In this document: positions 24,984 to 33,524 of the stretch, piece by piece | Position numbering within the stretch: position 1 is the stretch's first letter | Layout of the letters: each line of letters opens with the position of its first letter | DNA from: Lachnospiraceae bacterium | Lineage (GTDB): Bacteria; Bacillota; Clostridia; Lachnospirales; Lachnospiraceae | Direction: 5' to 3' | Assembly (NCBI GenBank): GCA_900168235.1 | Contig: FUZG01000004.1 | Span: 186,001 to 250,000 of the forward strand | DNA length: 64,000 nucleotides | The notes under the pieces: generated by a model | Databases searched by the model: none | Told to the model about the DNA's origin: nothing | The model's input: only the letters and a program-made list of their open reading frames with translations | Made by a program: the position numbers and the translations under genes

Positions 24984-25640
24984 GTGCGTTACTATATTTC
25001 TGATCTCCATTTTTATCATGGCAGTCTGAATGAGCTCATGGATAAGCGCGGTTTTGAGAGCACAGAAGCCATGAATGAGTATATGATAAACAAATGGAAC
25101 GCCAAGGTACGGCGCGGTGACGAGGTTGTGATCCTCGGAGATTTCAGCTGGGGAACAGCCGAACAGACTAATGATATACTGTCCCGTCTCAAAGGCAAAA
25201 AATATCTCATCATCGGTAATCATGACAGATTTATCCGTGACAAGAACTTCGATACAAAACACTTTCTCTGGACAGAACACTATAAGGAGATCAAGGATAA
25301 TAAGAGAAAGGTCATTTTATCCCATTACCCTGTATTCTGTTACAACGGACAGTACCGGTTAAACGAAAAAGGCGACCCAAAGACATACATGCTCTACGGA
25401 CATGTTCACAATACTTTTGACGAATACCTGATAAATGATTTCGTGAGCAGGACCAAAAGCTATACTCGTCTTGGCATAGATGGAAATTACCGTGAGATTC
25501 CCTGCAACATGATAAACTGCTTCTGCATGTATTCGGATTACACACCACTGACTCTGGATGAATGGATCGCATTGGACAAAGAACGCCGCTCCAAAATGGA
25601 TATAAAAGAAATGGCGGAGACAGGTCAGATACAGTTATGA
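24984..25640 (+). CDS. Calcineurin-like metallophosphoesterase
   Basis: A 218-residue binuclear-metal phosphoesterase. The canonical motifs appear in order: SDLHFYH (D-x-H), GDFSWG (GDxxxG), GNHDR, SHYPV and the closing GHVHNT. Translation starts at a GTG at 24984 with AGAGGA about 8 bases upstream; the first residues MRYYISDLHF match related proteins. It is a soluble, single-domain protein of a size seen for uncharacterised phosphodiesterases, so a nucleotide or phosphodiester substrate is likely but not specified. Its 3' end overlaps the convergent LysR gene by 16 bases. Confidence 0.88.
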   Translation: MRYYISDLHFYHGSLNELMDKRGFESTEAMNEYMINKWNAKVRRGDEVVILGDFSWGTAEQTNDILSRLKGKKYLIIGNHDRFIRDKNFDTKHFLWTEHYKEIKDNKRKVILSHYPVFCYNGQYRLNEKGDPKTYMLYGHVHNTFDEYLINDFVSRTKSYTRLGIDGNYREIPCNMINCFCMYSDYTPLTLDEWIALDKERRSKMDIKEMAETGQIQL

Positions 25641-26536
25641 CCTAAATGCTTTTTAAGAGCTTCCGCATAAGCCACTGCATATCGGCTTAGGATCAAATTT
25701 TTGCGCCTGATGATGCCGATACGCATTTCCTTATCAACATCCAGTGGACGGGCGATTATATTTTTACCGTTAAGAGTCTGGTCAATTACGCCACTGCTCA
25801 CTGTGAAGCCGTTAAGACCGATCACCAGATTAAAAAGAGTCGCTCTGTCACGGACCTGAATATTTTTAGGAAAATCAAGAACGCTTATAAACTCTTCCGC
25901 ATAGTAAAAAGAGTTTCGTTCTCCCTGCTCAAAGACCAGATATGGATAACCCTGCAGATCCTCAACAGAAATAGACTCCTTTGACGCCAGCGGATGCTTT
26001 TTACTGATAAAAACATGAGGCTTTGCAACATAAAGCTCCTCAAATATAAGACCGTTCTTTTTTATAAGTTTTCCCAGAATGTCAGCATTGTGCTCGGATA
26101 GGTAGATCACTCCGATCTCACTTTTTCCGCCTGCCACATCATCTATGATCTCTCCGGTCTGGGTCTCTCTTATGATAAAGCTGTAACTGTCCGCATCATA
26201 TTTCTTTATCAGATCCACGAAAGCGTTTACAGCAAAGGAATAATGCTGACAAGACACAGAAAACTTCGGTGTCCGGTTTACCTCAGACCCGAAGTGTTCT
26301 TTCATATTATCCGCCTGCTCTAAGAGCATCCTTGCAAAAGAAAGCAGTTCTTCGCCCTCTCTTGTAACTACAACTCCCTTATTTGACCTTGTAAATGCTT
26401 TTACACCCATTTCTGTCTCAAGGTTACGTATCGCAGCACTGAGACTGGGCTGTGTTATGTACAATTTTTCGGCGGCATCAGTTATATTTCCACATTCCGC
26501 TACCGTTACCAAATAAGAGAGCTGCTGTAATGTCAT
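25625..26536 (-). CDS. LysR-family transcriptional regulator
   Basis: A 303-residue LysR-type regulator with N-terminal winged helix (MTLQQLSYLVTVAECGNITD and the recognition helix in LYITQPSLSAAIRNLE) and a C-terminal type 2 periplasmic-binding-like effector domain (about 90-300). It begins 4 bases after the MetE-like methyltransferase gene, so the two form one transcript. The likely target is the palindrome at 27738-27754 upstream of that gene, which would make it an autoregulated sulfur/methionine-type regulator. This link is inferred from position. Confidence 0.9.
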   Translation of the reverse strand: MTLQQLSYLVTVAECGNITDAAEKLYITQPSLSAAIRNLETEMGVKAFTRSNKGVVVTREGEELLSFARMLLEQADNMKEHFGSEVNRTPKFSVSCQHYSFAVNAFVDLIKKYDADSYSFIIRETQTGEIIDDVAGGKSEIGVIYLSEHNADILGKLIKKNGLIFEELYVAKPHVFISKKHPLASKESISVEDLQGYPYLVFEQGERNSFYYAEEFISVLDFPKNIQVRDRATLFNLVIGLNGFTVSSGVIDQTLNGKNIIARPLDVDKEMRIGIIRRKNLILSRYAVAYAEALKKHLGHNCI

Positions 26537-26540
26537 ATTT

Positions 26541-27656
26541 TTACTTCCAAACCTCGTCAGCTATTTCCTTTACAAGCTTAAGCTTTGCCCACTGCTCTTC
26601 TTCCGTAAGCTTATTTCCGATCTCACAGGATGCAAAACCGCACTGGGGGCTGAGGCAGAGCCTGTCTAACGGGATATACTTTTCTGCTTCGCGTATTCTT
26701 TCGATAACTTTTTCTTTATCTTCGAGAACAGGTGATTTTGTCGTGATGAGTCCGAGAACGACCTTTTTATCCTCAGATACCTTCTCAAGAGGACGGAATC
26801 CGCCGGAACGGCCGTCATCATACTCAAGGTAGAGCGCATCCACGTTTTCTCTTGCAAATACGTGATCAGCAACTGAATCATACGCACCGCTGGCAAAAAA
26901 TGTAGAGTGATAATTTCCTCTGCAAATGTGGGAAGTGATAGTCATATCATCAGGCTTTCCCTCAAGTGCGAGGTTGTTTACTCTGAGAAGCTGATTCTTT
27001 ACTTCCTCAAGGTCAATTCCGAGAGACTCATATCTCTGCTTAGCAGCATCTCCAACTATCGCGCCCCATGTGCAGTCATCAAGCTGGAGATTTCTGCATC
27101 CTGCATCATAAAACTGCTTTATCACATCACGATATGCCGCAGCGATATCCTCGATAAGTTCCTCGTTTGTAGGATAATACTTTCTGGTATTTTCAAAATT
27201 TGCCGGAACTATCATCTGCTGAAAAGTCTGAGCCGGAGCAGGAATGGTATATTTTGCGACAGTATTCTCGTCCTCATGCTTTTTAAGATACTTGAAGTAC
27301 TCTACAAAAGGATGATCCTTTGCCCTTATCTTTCCTGTGAGATATGTGTCATCAAGCACCGCCAGTTCGCCATTGAACTGAACACCGTTTCCGGTGGCTT
27401 CGTGTCCTACGCCTTCTAATCCCCACATGAAGTCCAGATGCCAGAATGTCCTGCGGAACTCCCCATCCGTTATTACATGGAAACCAAGCTCTTTCTGCTT
27501 TGCAACGATCTTATCTATCTCTTCGTTCACGATGCGGTCATACTCATCCTGACCGATCCTGCCTTCCTGTCTTGCAAGCTTTGCATCCTTAAGTGCCTGT
27601 GGTCTAAGGAAGCTTCCAACGAAATCAAATCTCTGCGGTGCCTTTATGCTGTTCAT
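26541..27656 (-). CDS. MetE C-terminal-domain-like methyltransferase (YxjG/YxjH family)
   Basis: A 371-residue protein similar to the catalytic half of cobalamin-independent methionine synthase. It shows DFVGSFLRP, VITDGEFRRTFWHLDFMWGL, NLQLDDCTWG, and near the end LCLSPQCGFAS, where the Cys is a predicted zinc ligand along with the earlier HICRGN. YxjG/YxjH-type proteins are thought to methylate homocysteine or recycle methylated sulfur compounds, taking methyl groups from a donor other than the usual polyglutamylated folate. It is encoded together with its LysR regulator. The upstream gap contains a LysR-type palindrome. Confidence 0.88.
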   Translation of the reverse strand: MNSIKAPQRFDFVGSFLRPQALKDAKLARQEGRIGQDEYDRIVNEEIDKIVAKQKELGFHVITDGEFRRTFWHLDFMWGLEGVGHEATGNGVQFNGELAVLDDTYLTGKIRAKDHPFVEYFKYLKKHEDENTVAKYTIPAPAQTFQQMIVPANFENTRKYYPTNEELIEDIAAAYRDVIKQFYDAGCRNLQLDDCTWGAIVGDAAKQRYESLGIDLEEVKNQLLRVNNLALEGKPDDMTITSHICRGNYHSTFFASGAYDSVADHVFARENVDALYLEYDDGRSGGFRPLEKVSEDKKVVLGLITTKSPVLEDKEKVIERIREAEKYIPLDRLCLSPQCGFASCEIGNKLTEEEQWAKLKLVKEIADEVWK

Positions 27657-27737
27657 TTTTTTGTCCTCCTGTTTTCCAATGAGGCAATTCTACCAGCAAA
27701 AGGCTAATTAATATAATACTTCCTATCCGCAGTTATT

Positions 27738-27754
27738 CATAGTTTAAAACTATG
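27738..27754. promoter_or_regulatory. LysR-type operator candidate
   Basis: CATAGTTTAAAACTATG is a 17-base palindrome with one central base and contains the T-N11-A motif of LysR regulators (TAGTTTAAAACTA). It lies 82 bases upstream of the MetE-like gene start. A TATATT-like -10 occurs about 25 bases nearer the gene, with no consensus -35, as expected for an activated promoter. Confidence 0.6.
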
Positions 27755-27774
27755 GACAGACAAAATGATACCGG

Positions 27775-29532
27775 TTATGCAAGGAGTTCCTTTACCTCGG
27801 CTGTCAGCTTTTCTACGGACATGCCGTGTTCTGCGAGAAGCTGTTCCGGATCAAAGTCTGTATGGAACTTTCTGGATATACCATGGTTCTTAACGATCAT
27901 GCTCTTATCGCCGTAGAATGATGCGATAGTCTGTCCATATCCGCCCATCAGCTCGCCGTCTTCGATGGTGATGACAGCTTTATGATCTGCCATGAGCTCT
28001 GTAAGGAGTTCTTCATCAAGTCCGCTTACAAATCTGGGATTAACAACAGTTATCTTCTTTCCGGTCTCTTTTTCGATATTCTCTGCGGTTTCAAGAGCTT
28101 TAGAAAGCATAGGTCCGACTGCAAAGATCGCAACCTCTGAACCCTTGCGCTCAACCTTATTTTTCAGAACAGAGTAATCTGTATCATCCTTTACGCCTGT
28201 AGACGGAAACGCAGGTAATGCTCTGATTCCTGTGGGATGATTCCTCTGTGTCGTAGCATACTTGAACATCTGCTCATATTCTTCACGTGATGTAGGTGCG
28301 AAGTAAACAAGATTCGGAATATGCGCAAACATCTGGATATCACAAAGTGCAATGTGCGTATTGGAGTTCATACCATAAACACCGGGAAGGAGAACCAGCA
28401 TGGTCGCAGGACTATTATTTAATGCGAGGTCATGAGACACCTGATCGTAGGTCCTCTGAAGGAATGGAGCAAAGGTTCCAAATACTGCTGTTCCGCCATT
28501 CTTTGCGATACCGGAGATCATTGCCACCGCATTTTCTTCTGCGATACCAACATCAGCAAACTGACCTCTTGCAACATACTCTTCACGGATATCCTTTGTG
28601 AAGCCAAGTCCCATCGGTGTTCCGGCATTGAGGACGATAGCCTTATCGTTTGTATCGAGAAGCTCCTTCAGGCTGTCAAATATTGTGGTATCTTCACTTC
28701 CTCCGCTGAATTTCGGAGAACCATCTTCAACATTGAAAGGACCGCCTGCATGCCATGCTTCTCTGTTCTTCTCGGCATAGTCAAGTCCCTTACCCTTAAT
28801 GGTATGGATATGAAGAACCACAGGATGATCAATATTTTTTACACCATTAAGCGCATCCACTAACTTAGCTGTATCGTTTCCATCCTCGAGATAACGGTAA
28901 TCCAGTCCAAATGTCCTGAACACATTGTTGTCTGATGTACCATTTGAATCTCTTAAGTCCTTAAGTGACTTATAAATACCACCATGGTTCTCTGCGATAC
29001 TCTGGTCATTATCATTTACGATGATGATCAGATTTTTGTCATATTCTCCGGCGTAATCCAGTGCTTCGAGAGCTTCCCCGCCTGAAAGAGATCCGTCACC
29101 GATAATAGCAATAATGTTTTCATCGGTTTTCTTTAAATCTCTTGCCTTTGCAAGACCAAGCGCCAGTGAAACTGATGTGGATGTATGACCGACAGTAAAG
29201 AGGTCGTGCTCGCTTTCAAGAGGGTTTGTAAATCCTGTTACATCTGAAAAATGCTCAGGATCAATGTATGCCTCTTTTCTGCCTGTAAGGATCTTGTGCG
29301 GATAGCACTGGTGAGATACATCAAAAACCATTTTGTCCTTCGGTGACTCAAATACATAGTGAAGAGCAACCGTTGTCTCCACGATTCCGAGATTCGGACC
29401 GCTGTGACCGCCTGCATTGGAGATTTTATTTATAAGAGCCTGTCTTGTCTCATCTGCAAGTGTTTTCAGCTGATCGATATCTAATTTCTTTATATCCTGA
29501 GGACCATTAATAGTATTCAATAAATTGTACAT
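27775..29532 (-). CDS. Divergent 1-deoxyxylulose-5-phosphate synthase family enzyme
   Basis: A 585-residue thiamine-diphosphate enzyme that follows DXS along its length (LNTINGPQDIKKL start, GGH motif, DVSHQCYPHKILTGR, and GDGSLSGGEALEAL with NDND for Mg-ThDP binding). The proton-relay Glu sits in GIAEENA. It departs from bona fide DXS where substrate binds: the DRAGxVGxDGxTHxG block reads LPGVYGMNSNTHIALCD, and the RYPRG Arg segment reads PTGIRAL. It is also about 35 residues shorter. DXS condenses pyruvate and glyceraldehyde-3-phosphate; these changes make a different acceptor plausible. The promoter is of MerR type (29564-29594). Confidence 0.8.
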   Translation of the reverse strand: MYNLLNTINGPQDIKKLDIDQLKTLADETRQALINKISNAGGHSGPNLGIVETTVALHYVFESPKDKMVFDVSHQCYPHKILTGRKEAYIDPEHFSDVTGFTNPLESEHDLFTVGHTSTSVSLALGLAKARDLKKTDENIIAIIGDGSLSGGEALEALDYAGEYDKNLIIIVNDNDQSIAENHGGIYKSLKDLRDSNGTSDNNVFRTFGLDYRYLEDGNDTAKLVDALNGVKNIDHPVVLHIHTIKGKGLDYAEKNREAWHAGGPFNVEDGSPKFSGGSEDTTIFDSLKELLDTNDKAIVLNAGTPMGLGFTKDIREEYVARGQFADVGIAEENAVAMISGIAKNGGTAVFGTFAPFLQRTYDQVSHDLALNNSPATMLVLLPGVYGMNSNTHIALCDIQMFAHIPNLVYFAPTSREEYEQMFKYATTQRNHPTGIRALPAFPSTGVKDDTDYSVLKNKVERKGSEVAIFAVGPMLSKALETAENIEKETGKKITVVNPRFVSGLDEELLTELMADHKAVITIEDGELMGGYGQTIASFYGDKSMIVKNHGISRKFHTDFDPEQLLAEHGMSVEKLTAEVKELLA

Positions 29533-29563
29533 TCTTTATTACCTCTTTCTTTTAATTTTTATC

Positions 29564-29594
29564 ACAATACTCCTTGAAGTGAACTCCAAGTCAA
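29564..29594 (-). promoter_or_regulatory. MerR-type promoter of the DXS-like gene
   Basis: On the minus strand TTGACT (29594-29589), a 19-base spacer, then TATTGT (29569-29564). The spacer carries the dyad CTTGGAGT-TC-ACTTCAAG. A 19-base spacer with a central dyad is the hallmark of promoters remodelled by MerR-family activators; the CTTGGAGT half-site resembles AdhR-type aldehyde-response operators. No MerR gene is in the window. Confidence 0.65.
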
Positions 29595-29617
29595 GAGGTT
29601 TTCAGAAAATTTATAAT

Positions 29618-30370
29618 TTATTTAGCAAGGTCGTTTATGATCTCACCTGCGATGATAAGTCCTACAACTGAAGGTACAAACGCTGTTGAACCGGGAATAG
29701 CTCTGCGCTCGGTGCATTTATGCTCTGCCCCCGGAGGACAGATACAGTTCTGCTTACAGCTTATAGACATATCTTCCTGAGGTTTTCTCGGTTCTTCCTT
29801 TGAATAAACCACTTTTAATGACGGAATATTTCTCTTTCTGAGCTCTCTTCTCATTACTTTTGCAAGAGGGCATATTGAAGTATCATAAATATCTGCCACT
29901 TCAAAAGCCGCAGGATTTACCTTATTTCCGGCACCCATAGATGAGATGACGGGAGTTCCCGCTTTATAAGCCTTTTCCACGATAGCCAGTTTTCCTGTCA
30001 CTGTATCGATCGCATCAACTACATAATCATAGTCGTTGAAATCAAACTGATCCTCTGTTTCCGGCAGGAAAAAGGTCTTGTAGGTTCTCACTTCACAATC
30101 AGGATTGATGTCCTTTACGCGCTCCTCTGCGACATCAACTTTATACTTTCCAACTGTCTTTCTGGTGGCTATGATCTGACGATTGAGATTCGTGAGACAT
30201 ACCTTATCATCATCGATGAGGTCCAATGCACCGATACCCGAACGTGCCAGTGCCTCTACTACATAACCACCGACACCTCCGATTCCGAAAACTGCGACTC
30301 TTGCAGAAGCAAATTTTTTCATTGCCTCTTCACCATAAAGCAGCTGTGTTCTTGAAAACTGGTTCAACAT
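29618..30370 (-). CDS. tcdA: tRNA threonylcarbamoyladenosine dehydratase TcdA
   Basis: A 250-residue E1-like (ThiF/MoeB superfamily) adenylating enzyme. It shows the nucleotide loop VFGIGGVGGYVVEALARSG, LIDDDKVCLTNLNRQI and DAIDTV, and the TcdA-specific C-terminal part with SVVGLIIAGEIIND. A Cys-rich stretch (SCKQNCICPPGAEHKC) replaces the simpler Cys pattern of many homologues. TcdA cyclises t6A37 to ct6A37 on ANN-decoding tRNAs. It is transcribed alone from a promoter about 95 bases upstream, across an intrinsic terminator hairpin in the leader. Confidence 0.92.
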   Translation of the reverse strand: MLNQFSRTQLLYGEEAMKKFASARVAVFGIGGVGGYVVEALARSGIGALDLIDDDKVCLTNLNRQIIATRKTVGKYKVDVAEERVKDINPDCEVRTYKTFFLPETEDQFDFNDYDYVVDAIDTVTGKLAIVEKAYKAGTPVISSMGAGNKVNPAAFEVADIYDTSICPLAKVMRRELRKRNIPSLKVVYSKEEPRKPQEDMSISCKQNCICPPGAEHKCTERRAIPGSTAFVPSVVGLIIAGEIINDLAK

Positions 30371-30390
30371 TATAACTCCGTCCTTTACAC

Positions 30391-30425
30391 ATAGAAAAAC
30401 CGAAAGATTCTCATGAACCTTCCGG
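30391..30425 (-). terminator. Terminator hairpin in the tcdA leader
   Basis: On the minus strand CCGGAAGGTTC, an ATGA loop and GAATCTTTCGG form an 11-bp stem (two G-U pairs) followed by TTTTTCTAT. It lies between the predicted tcdA promoter and its ribosome site, as an attenuator would. The remaining bases of the 291-base gap 30371-30661 show only an imperfect palindrome (CCTAGTAACTACGTAGG at 30443-30459). Confidence 0.7.
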
Positions 30426-30463
30426 CATCGTATTTAAAATAACCTAGTAACTACGTAGGAATT

Positions 30464-30492
30464 ATATTATCACAATATAGGGCTCTTTTCAA
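30464..30492 (-). promoter_or_regulatory. tcdA promoter
   Basis: TTGAAA (30492-30487), 17 bases, TAATAT (30469-30464) preceded by TGA, an extended -10. The start point would be near 30457, giving an 85-90 base leader. Confidence 0.65.
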
Positions 30493-30661
30493 TAAATATC
30501 ACCAATCCCGCAAAAACCTCATATAAACTGATGATTTCAATTTTGGATTCTAACTCAAGTTTTTCGACGAAATGCACGATATTATTCATGAGGTTCGAGT
30601 ATACAGTATTCTTATTCTTTAGTTCCAAATCCGATTGGCACGGATGCTGAAAGGAGTAATC

Positions 30662-31177
30662 ATGACAAGGATTGAGACCACTTTTGAAGGGATTTATGCA
30701 GATAACTTTTCGTACGTTTACAACATGTTCTATATGAAGCTGCTCCACAGAGAGACAGCCGAAGATCTGACAAGCCAGACATTTCTAAATGCTTACAGTC
30801 ATTTTAACGAGTTTAATTCATCACGGGCATCCGCAAGGACCTGGCTCTGCACCATAGCCCGCAATCTAATGATAGATTATTTCAGAAGAAACGCCATCAG
30901 ACCTGACACCCCCACAGAAACGCTCCCGGAGCTGCCTGTTGAGGATGAATACAGCGTTCTGAAGGATCCTATAAATCAGGAAGTCCGATTTATACTGTCT
31001 CACATACGTGAGGAAGAACGTGAGCTTATAGCCATGCGTTACGGCATGGATCTTTCTCCTGCCGAAATTTCAAAAATTCTCGGAATAAGTTCAAAAGCAG
31101 TCACCGAACGGATCCGGCGACTGCTTGAAAAATCACGCAAGATTGAAAAAGACAGAAATCTTGCAGACATATTATAA
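30662..31177 (+). CDS. ECF-type RNA polymerase sigma factor
   Basis: A 171-residue sigma-70 family protein with region 2 (about 10-75; FSYVYNMFYMKLLHRETAED, ARTWLCTIARNLMIDYFRR) and region 4 (about 105-165; ELIAMRYGMDLSPAEISKIL, then SKAVTERIRRLL). Regions 1 and 3 are missing, as in extracytoplasmic-function sigma factors. The start at 30662 is preferred to an in-frame ATG 27 bases upstream because AAGGAG lies 5 bases before it. There is no adjacent anti-sigma gene: the downstream neighbour is convergent and only 2 bases away. How its activity is controlled is not visible. Confidence 0.88.
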   Translation: MTRIETTFEGIYADNFSYVYNMFYMKLLHRETAEDLTSQTFLNAYSHFNEFNSSRASARTWLCTIARNLMIDYFRRNAIRPDTPTETLPELPVEDEYSVLKDPINQEVRFILSHIREEERELIAMRYGMDLSPAEISKILGISSKAVTERIRRLLEKSRKIEKDRNLADIL

Positions 31178-31179
31178 AT

Positions 31180-32637
31180 TTAATAGAACAGGGAGAAACC
31201 GTATCTTCCGTCCCGTCCGGGCTTTGCGCGGTACATCATACAGCTGATGGCATCAACCGCGTAGATAGTTCCGGTTTCATCCAGTGTGCCGTTAGGGTGC
31301 TCGAAATACTCATCAATGATGTAGTATATCCGGCTGCCCTCTTTCGCAGCCTTGGTACACAGATATTTATAATGACCGTCAACTCCCGGCACATTGCCGT
31401 AAATATCCAGAAGTGCACCTGTAGCCACCAGAGATGCAGCGACATATGCCGTTGCGTCTTCTGAGGAGCAGGTTCCGATGATATTCAGGTTGTAGTTCTT
31501 CTCAACAACCGGGCTGGATACACCCTTCTCGGAAATAGCTGCAAATTTCATCGTGGTCTTTCCAAGAGGCATCGGTATCGGATCCGTGTACTGGTTCGAT
31601 GATACTGTAGGATCTGTGCCATCAGTTGTGTAGTACACATTTCCTGCATTCGGTGATGATACCGTGATGTATTCCGGCTCCGCATAATTTCCGCTGACCG
31701 GAAATATCTCAGGTTCATCCGGCACGTCAAACTTCACTTCATAAGTGATGCGCACAGGCTTTGATATCATATCATGAGGATTTACGAAGATCGCCGTAAT
31801 GGTGGTCTTTCCTTCTGTGATATCTATAGGACCCATATAAAGCTCCGATGAAGTCGAAGGAGCAGAACCATCTCTCGTATAGTAGATGTCGCCTGTCATG
31901 GATGCAGACAGCTCCACAACTATCTCGTCCTTATATATACCGCCTGCCCTTGAAAAATCGGGAGGCATGGTCATATAGTCCTTATACATCTCAAATACAC
32001 CGTCATCCGAACATCCGGCAAGCAGACGGTTTATTTCTTCGTAATCATCATTAAGCTTATGGATCTCTATCAGGAATCCGTATGCTTCAGCGTTTTCCGG
32101 ATCCTCTTCTATTACCGAATGAAGTACAGAAACCGCTCTGTCATCAAGCTTTAACTCATGAAGAGCCCTTGCATACTGTATCTGCTCATTGAAGAGGAAC
32201 GGTGCATCAGAACCGTTTTCCGAACCAAAAGCTTTTTCGTATAATTCTACAGCCTCAGCATAATTTCCCTGCGCATATGCCTCATCCGCATTTTGAAGAT
32301 ACTGCACATTTTTGCCCGATGACGAAAAATAGTACATCGATGCGCCAAATAAGATGACCAGGAGAATAATTACGATTCCAAATACAAAAACTCCTGCCTT
32401 GCGTAGGATACTGACCTTTTTTTGCAGCACAGGAAGTCTGACCGTCTCCTGCGACACCTTTCTTTGTCCATCAGGTCCGATCAGAGAATCTAATGCTCCC
32501 GCCATCTCATTACGGGTTTGTGCAATGCTCTCCTCTATATCCAATTCATAATCCGGCACCATCTGAATGGCATAGCCGCATTTCGGACAGAACATCCGCT
32601 CTTTCGGAATTTCTGTCCCGCACCTGGGACAATTCAT
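31180..32637 (-). CDS. Zinc-ribbon, TPR and chitobiase-C-like repeat membrane protein
   Basis: A 485-residue protein. Residues 3-20 form a double CxxC zinc ribbon (CPRCGTEIPKERMFCPKCG), about 80-105 a single membrane helix (VFVFGIVIILLVILFGAS), about 117-210 TPR-like repeats (ADEAYAQGNYAEAVELYEKA). Two beta repeats follow (about 230-385), each with a YYTxDGxxPSxSSxxY motif of the CHB_HEX_C/FN3-like fold. The N-terminus should be cytosolic and the repeats extracellular. No enzymatic motif is seen; a scaffold or envelope-sensing role is possible. It ends an operon with folD and fhs, 16 bases after folD. Confidence 0.8.
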   Translation of the reverse strand: MNCPRCGTEIPKERMFCPKCGYAIQMVPDYELDIEESIAQTRNEMAGALDSLIGPDGQRKVSQETVRLPVLQKKVSILRKAGVFVFGIVIILLVILFGASMYYFSSSGKNVQYLQNADEAYAQGNYAEAVELYEKAFGSENGSDAPFLFNEQIQYARALHELKLDDRAVSVLHSVIEEDPENAEAYGFLIEIHKLNDDYEEINRLLAGCSDDGVFEMYKDYMTMPPDFSRAGGIYKDEIVVELSASMTGDIYYTRDGSAPSTSSELYMGPIDITEGKTTITAIFVNPHDMISKPVRITYEVKFDVPDEPEIFPVSGNYAEPEYITVSSPNAGNVYYTTDGTDPTVSSNQYTDPIPMPLGKTTMKFAAISEKGVSSPVVEKNYNLNIIGTCSSEDATAYVAASLVATGALLDIYGNVPGVDGHYKYLCTKAAKEGSRIYYIIDEYFEHPNGTLDETGTIYAVDAISCMMYRAKPGRDGRYGFSLFY

Positions 32638-32653
32638 TATTTACACCACCTGC

Positions 32654-33505
32654 TCAGTGCTGCATTTTGTAAGCAGCTACCGTATTTTTCATAAGCATAG
32701 CGATAGTCATTGGTCCAACACCACCCGGAACCGGAGTGATCGCTCCGGCAACAGGTTCTACTTCATCAAACTTTACATCTCCGCAAAGTTTTTTTCCACC
32801 ATTTTTTTCAGGATCGAGTCTGTGGATTCCTACGTCGATGACCGCAGCACCCTCTTTTACGTAGTCAGCCGTGATAAATTCAGGCTTTCCGATGGCAACT
32901 ACAAGGATATCTGCTTTCTTTGCAACCTCAGCAAGATCCTTTGTGTGAGAATGTGCGATAGTAACAGTTCCATTCTCTCTTAAAAGGAGCATTGCTGCAG
33001 GCTTGCCGACGATATTACTTCTGCCGATCACTACGCAGTTCTTTCCATCAATCTCGATATCAGATCTCTTTAAGAGCTCGATGATGCCTGCCGGAGTACA
33101 TGAAACAAATCCCTCTGCACCAATAGAAAGCGCACCGACAGAAGCTCTTGAAAAGCCGTCTACATCCTTCATAGGAGAGATTGTCTCGATAACCTTGTCC
33201 TCATCAATGCCGTCAGGAACCGGGAGCTGTACAAGGATACCGTTTATCTCGGGATCGTTATTCAGCTCATCAATAAGAGAAAGAAGCTTCTCCTCTGTAG
33301 TATCAGCAGGAAGCTCATAGCTCACGGAACGGATACCGCAGTACTCGCATGCAAGCTTTTTATTCCTTACGTAAACCGCACTTGCAGGATCATCTCCGAC
33401 CAACACTACAGCCAGTGTTGCCTTGATACCGGATGCTGCGATCTCATCTCGTACTTCATCCCGGATAGCCTGTGAAATTGCCTTGCCATCGATTAACTTT
33501 GCCAT
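32654..33505 (-). CDS. folD: Bifunctional methylene-THF dehydrogenase/cyclohydrolase FolD
   Basis: A 283-residue FolD, the normal length. It shows the substrate region [15 protein letters not shown] with the catalytic Lys, GILVQLPVP, the NADP-binding [17 protein letters not shown] and the end [12 protein letters not shown]. It oxidises 5,10-methylene-THF to methenyl-THF and hydrolyses this to 10-formyl-THF. It lies 19 bases after fhs, so the two consecutive steps between formate and methylene-THF are co-expressed. The ATG follows an AAGGAAGG site. Confidence 0.95.
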   Translation of the reverse strand: MAKLIDGKAISQAIRDEVRDEIAASGIKATLAVVLVGDDPASAVYVRNKKLACEYCGIRSVSYELPADTTEEKLLSLIDELNNDPEINGILVQLPVPDGIDEDKVIETISPMKDVDGFSRASVGALSIGAEGFVSCTPAGIIELLKRSDIEIDGKNCVVIGRSNIVGKPAAMLLLRENGTVTIAHSHTKDLAEVAKKADILVVAIGKPEFITADYVKEGAAVIDVGIHRLDPEKNGGKKLCGDVKFDEVEPVAGAITPVPGGVGPMTIAMLMKNTVAAYKMQH

Positions 33506-33524
33506 GAATCTATACCTTCCTTAA

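Noticed and set aside
30470-30748. A 92-residue minus-strand ORF overlapping the sigma factor
   Set aside because: It has no ribosome site, overlaps the sigma factor start, and its sequence is low in complexity with no family look; it is a shadow.
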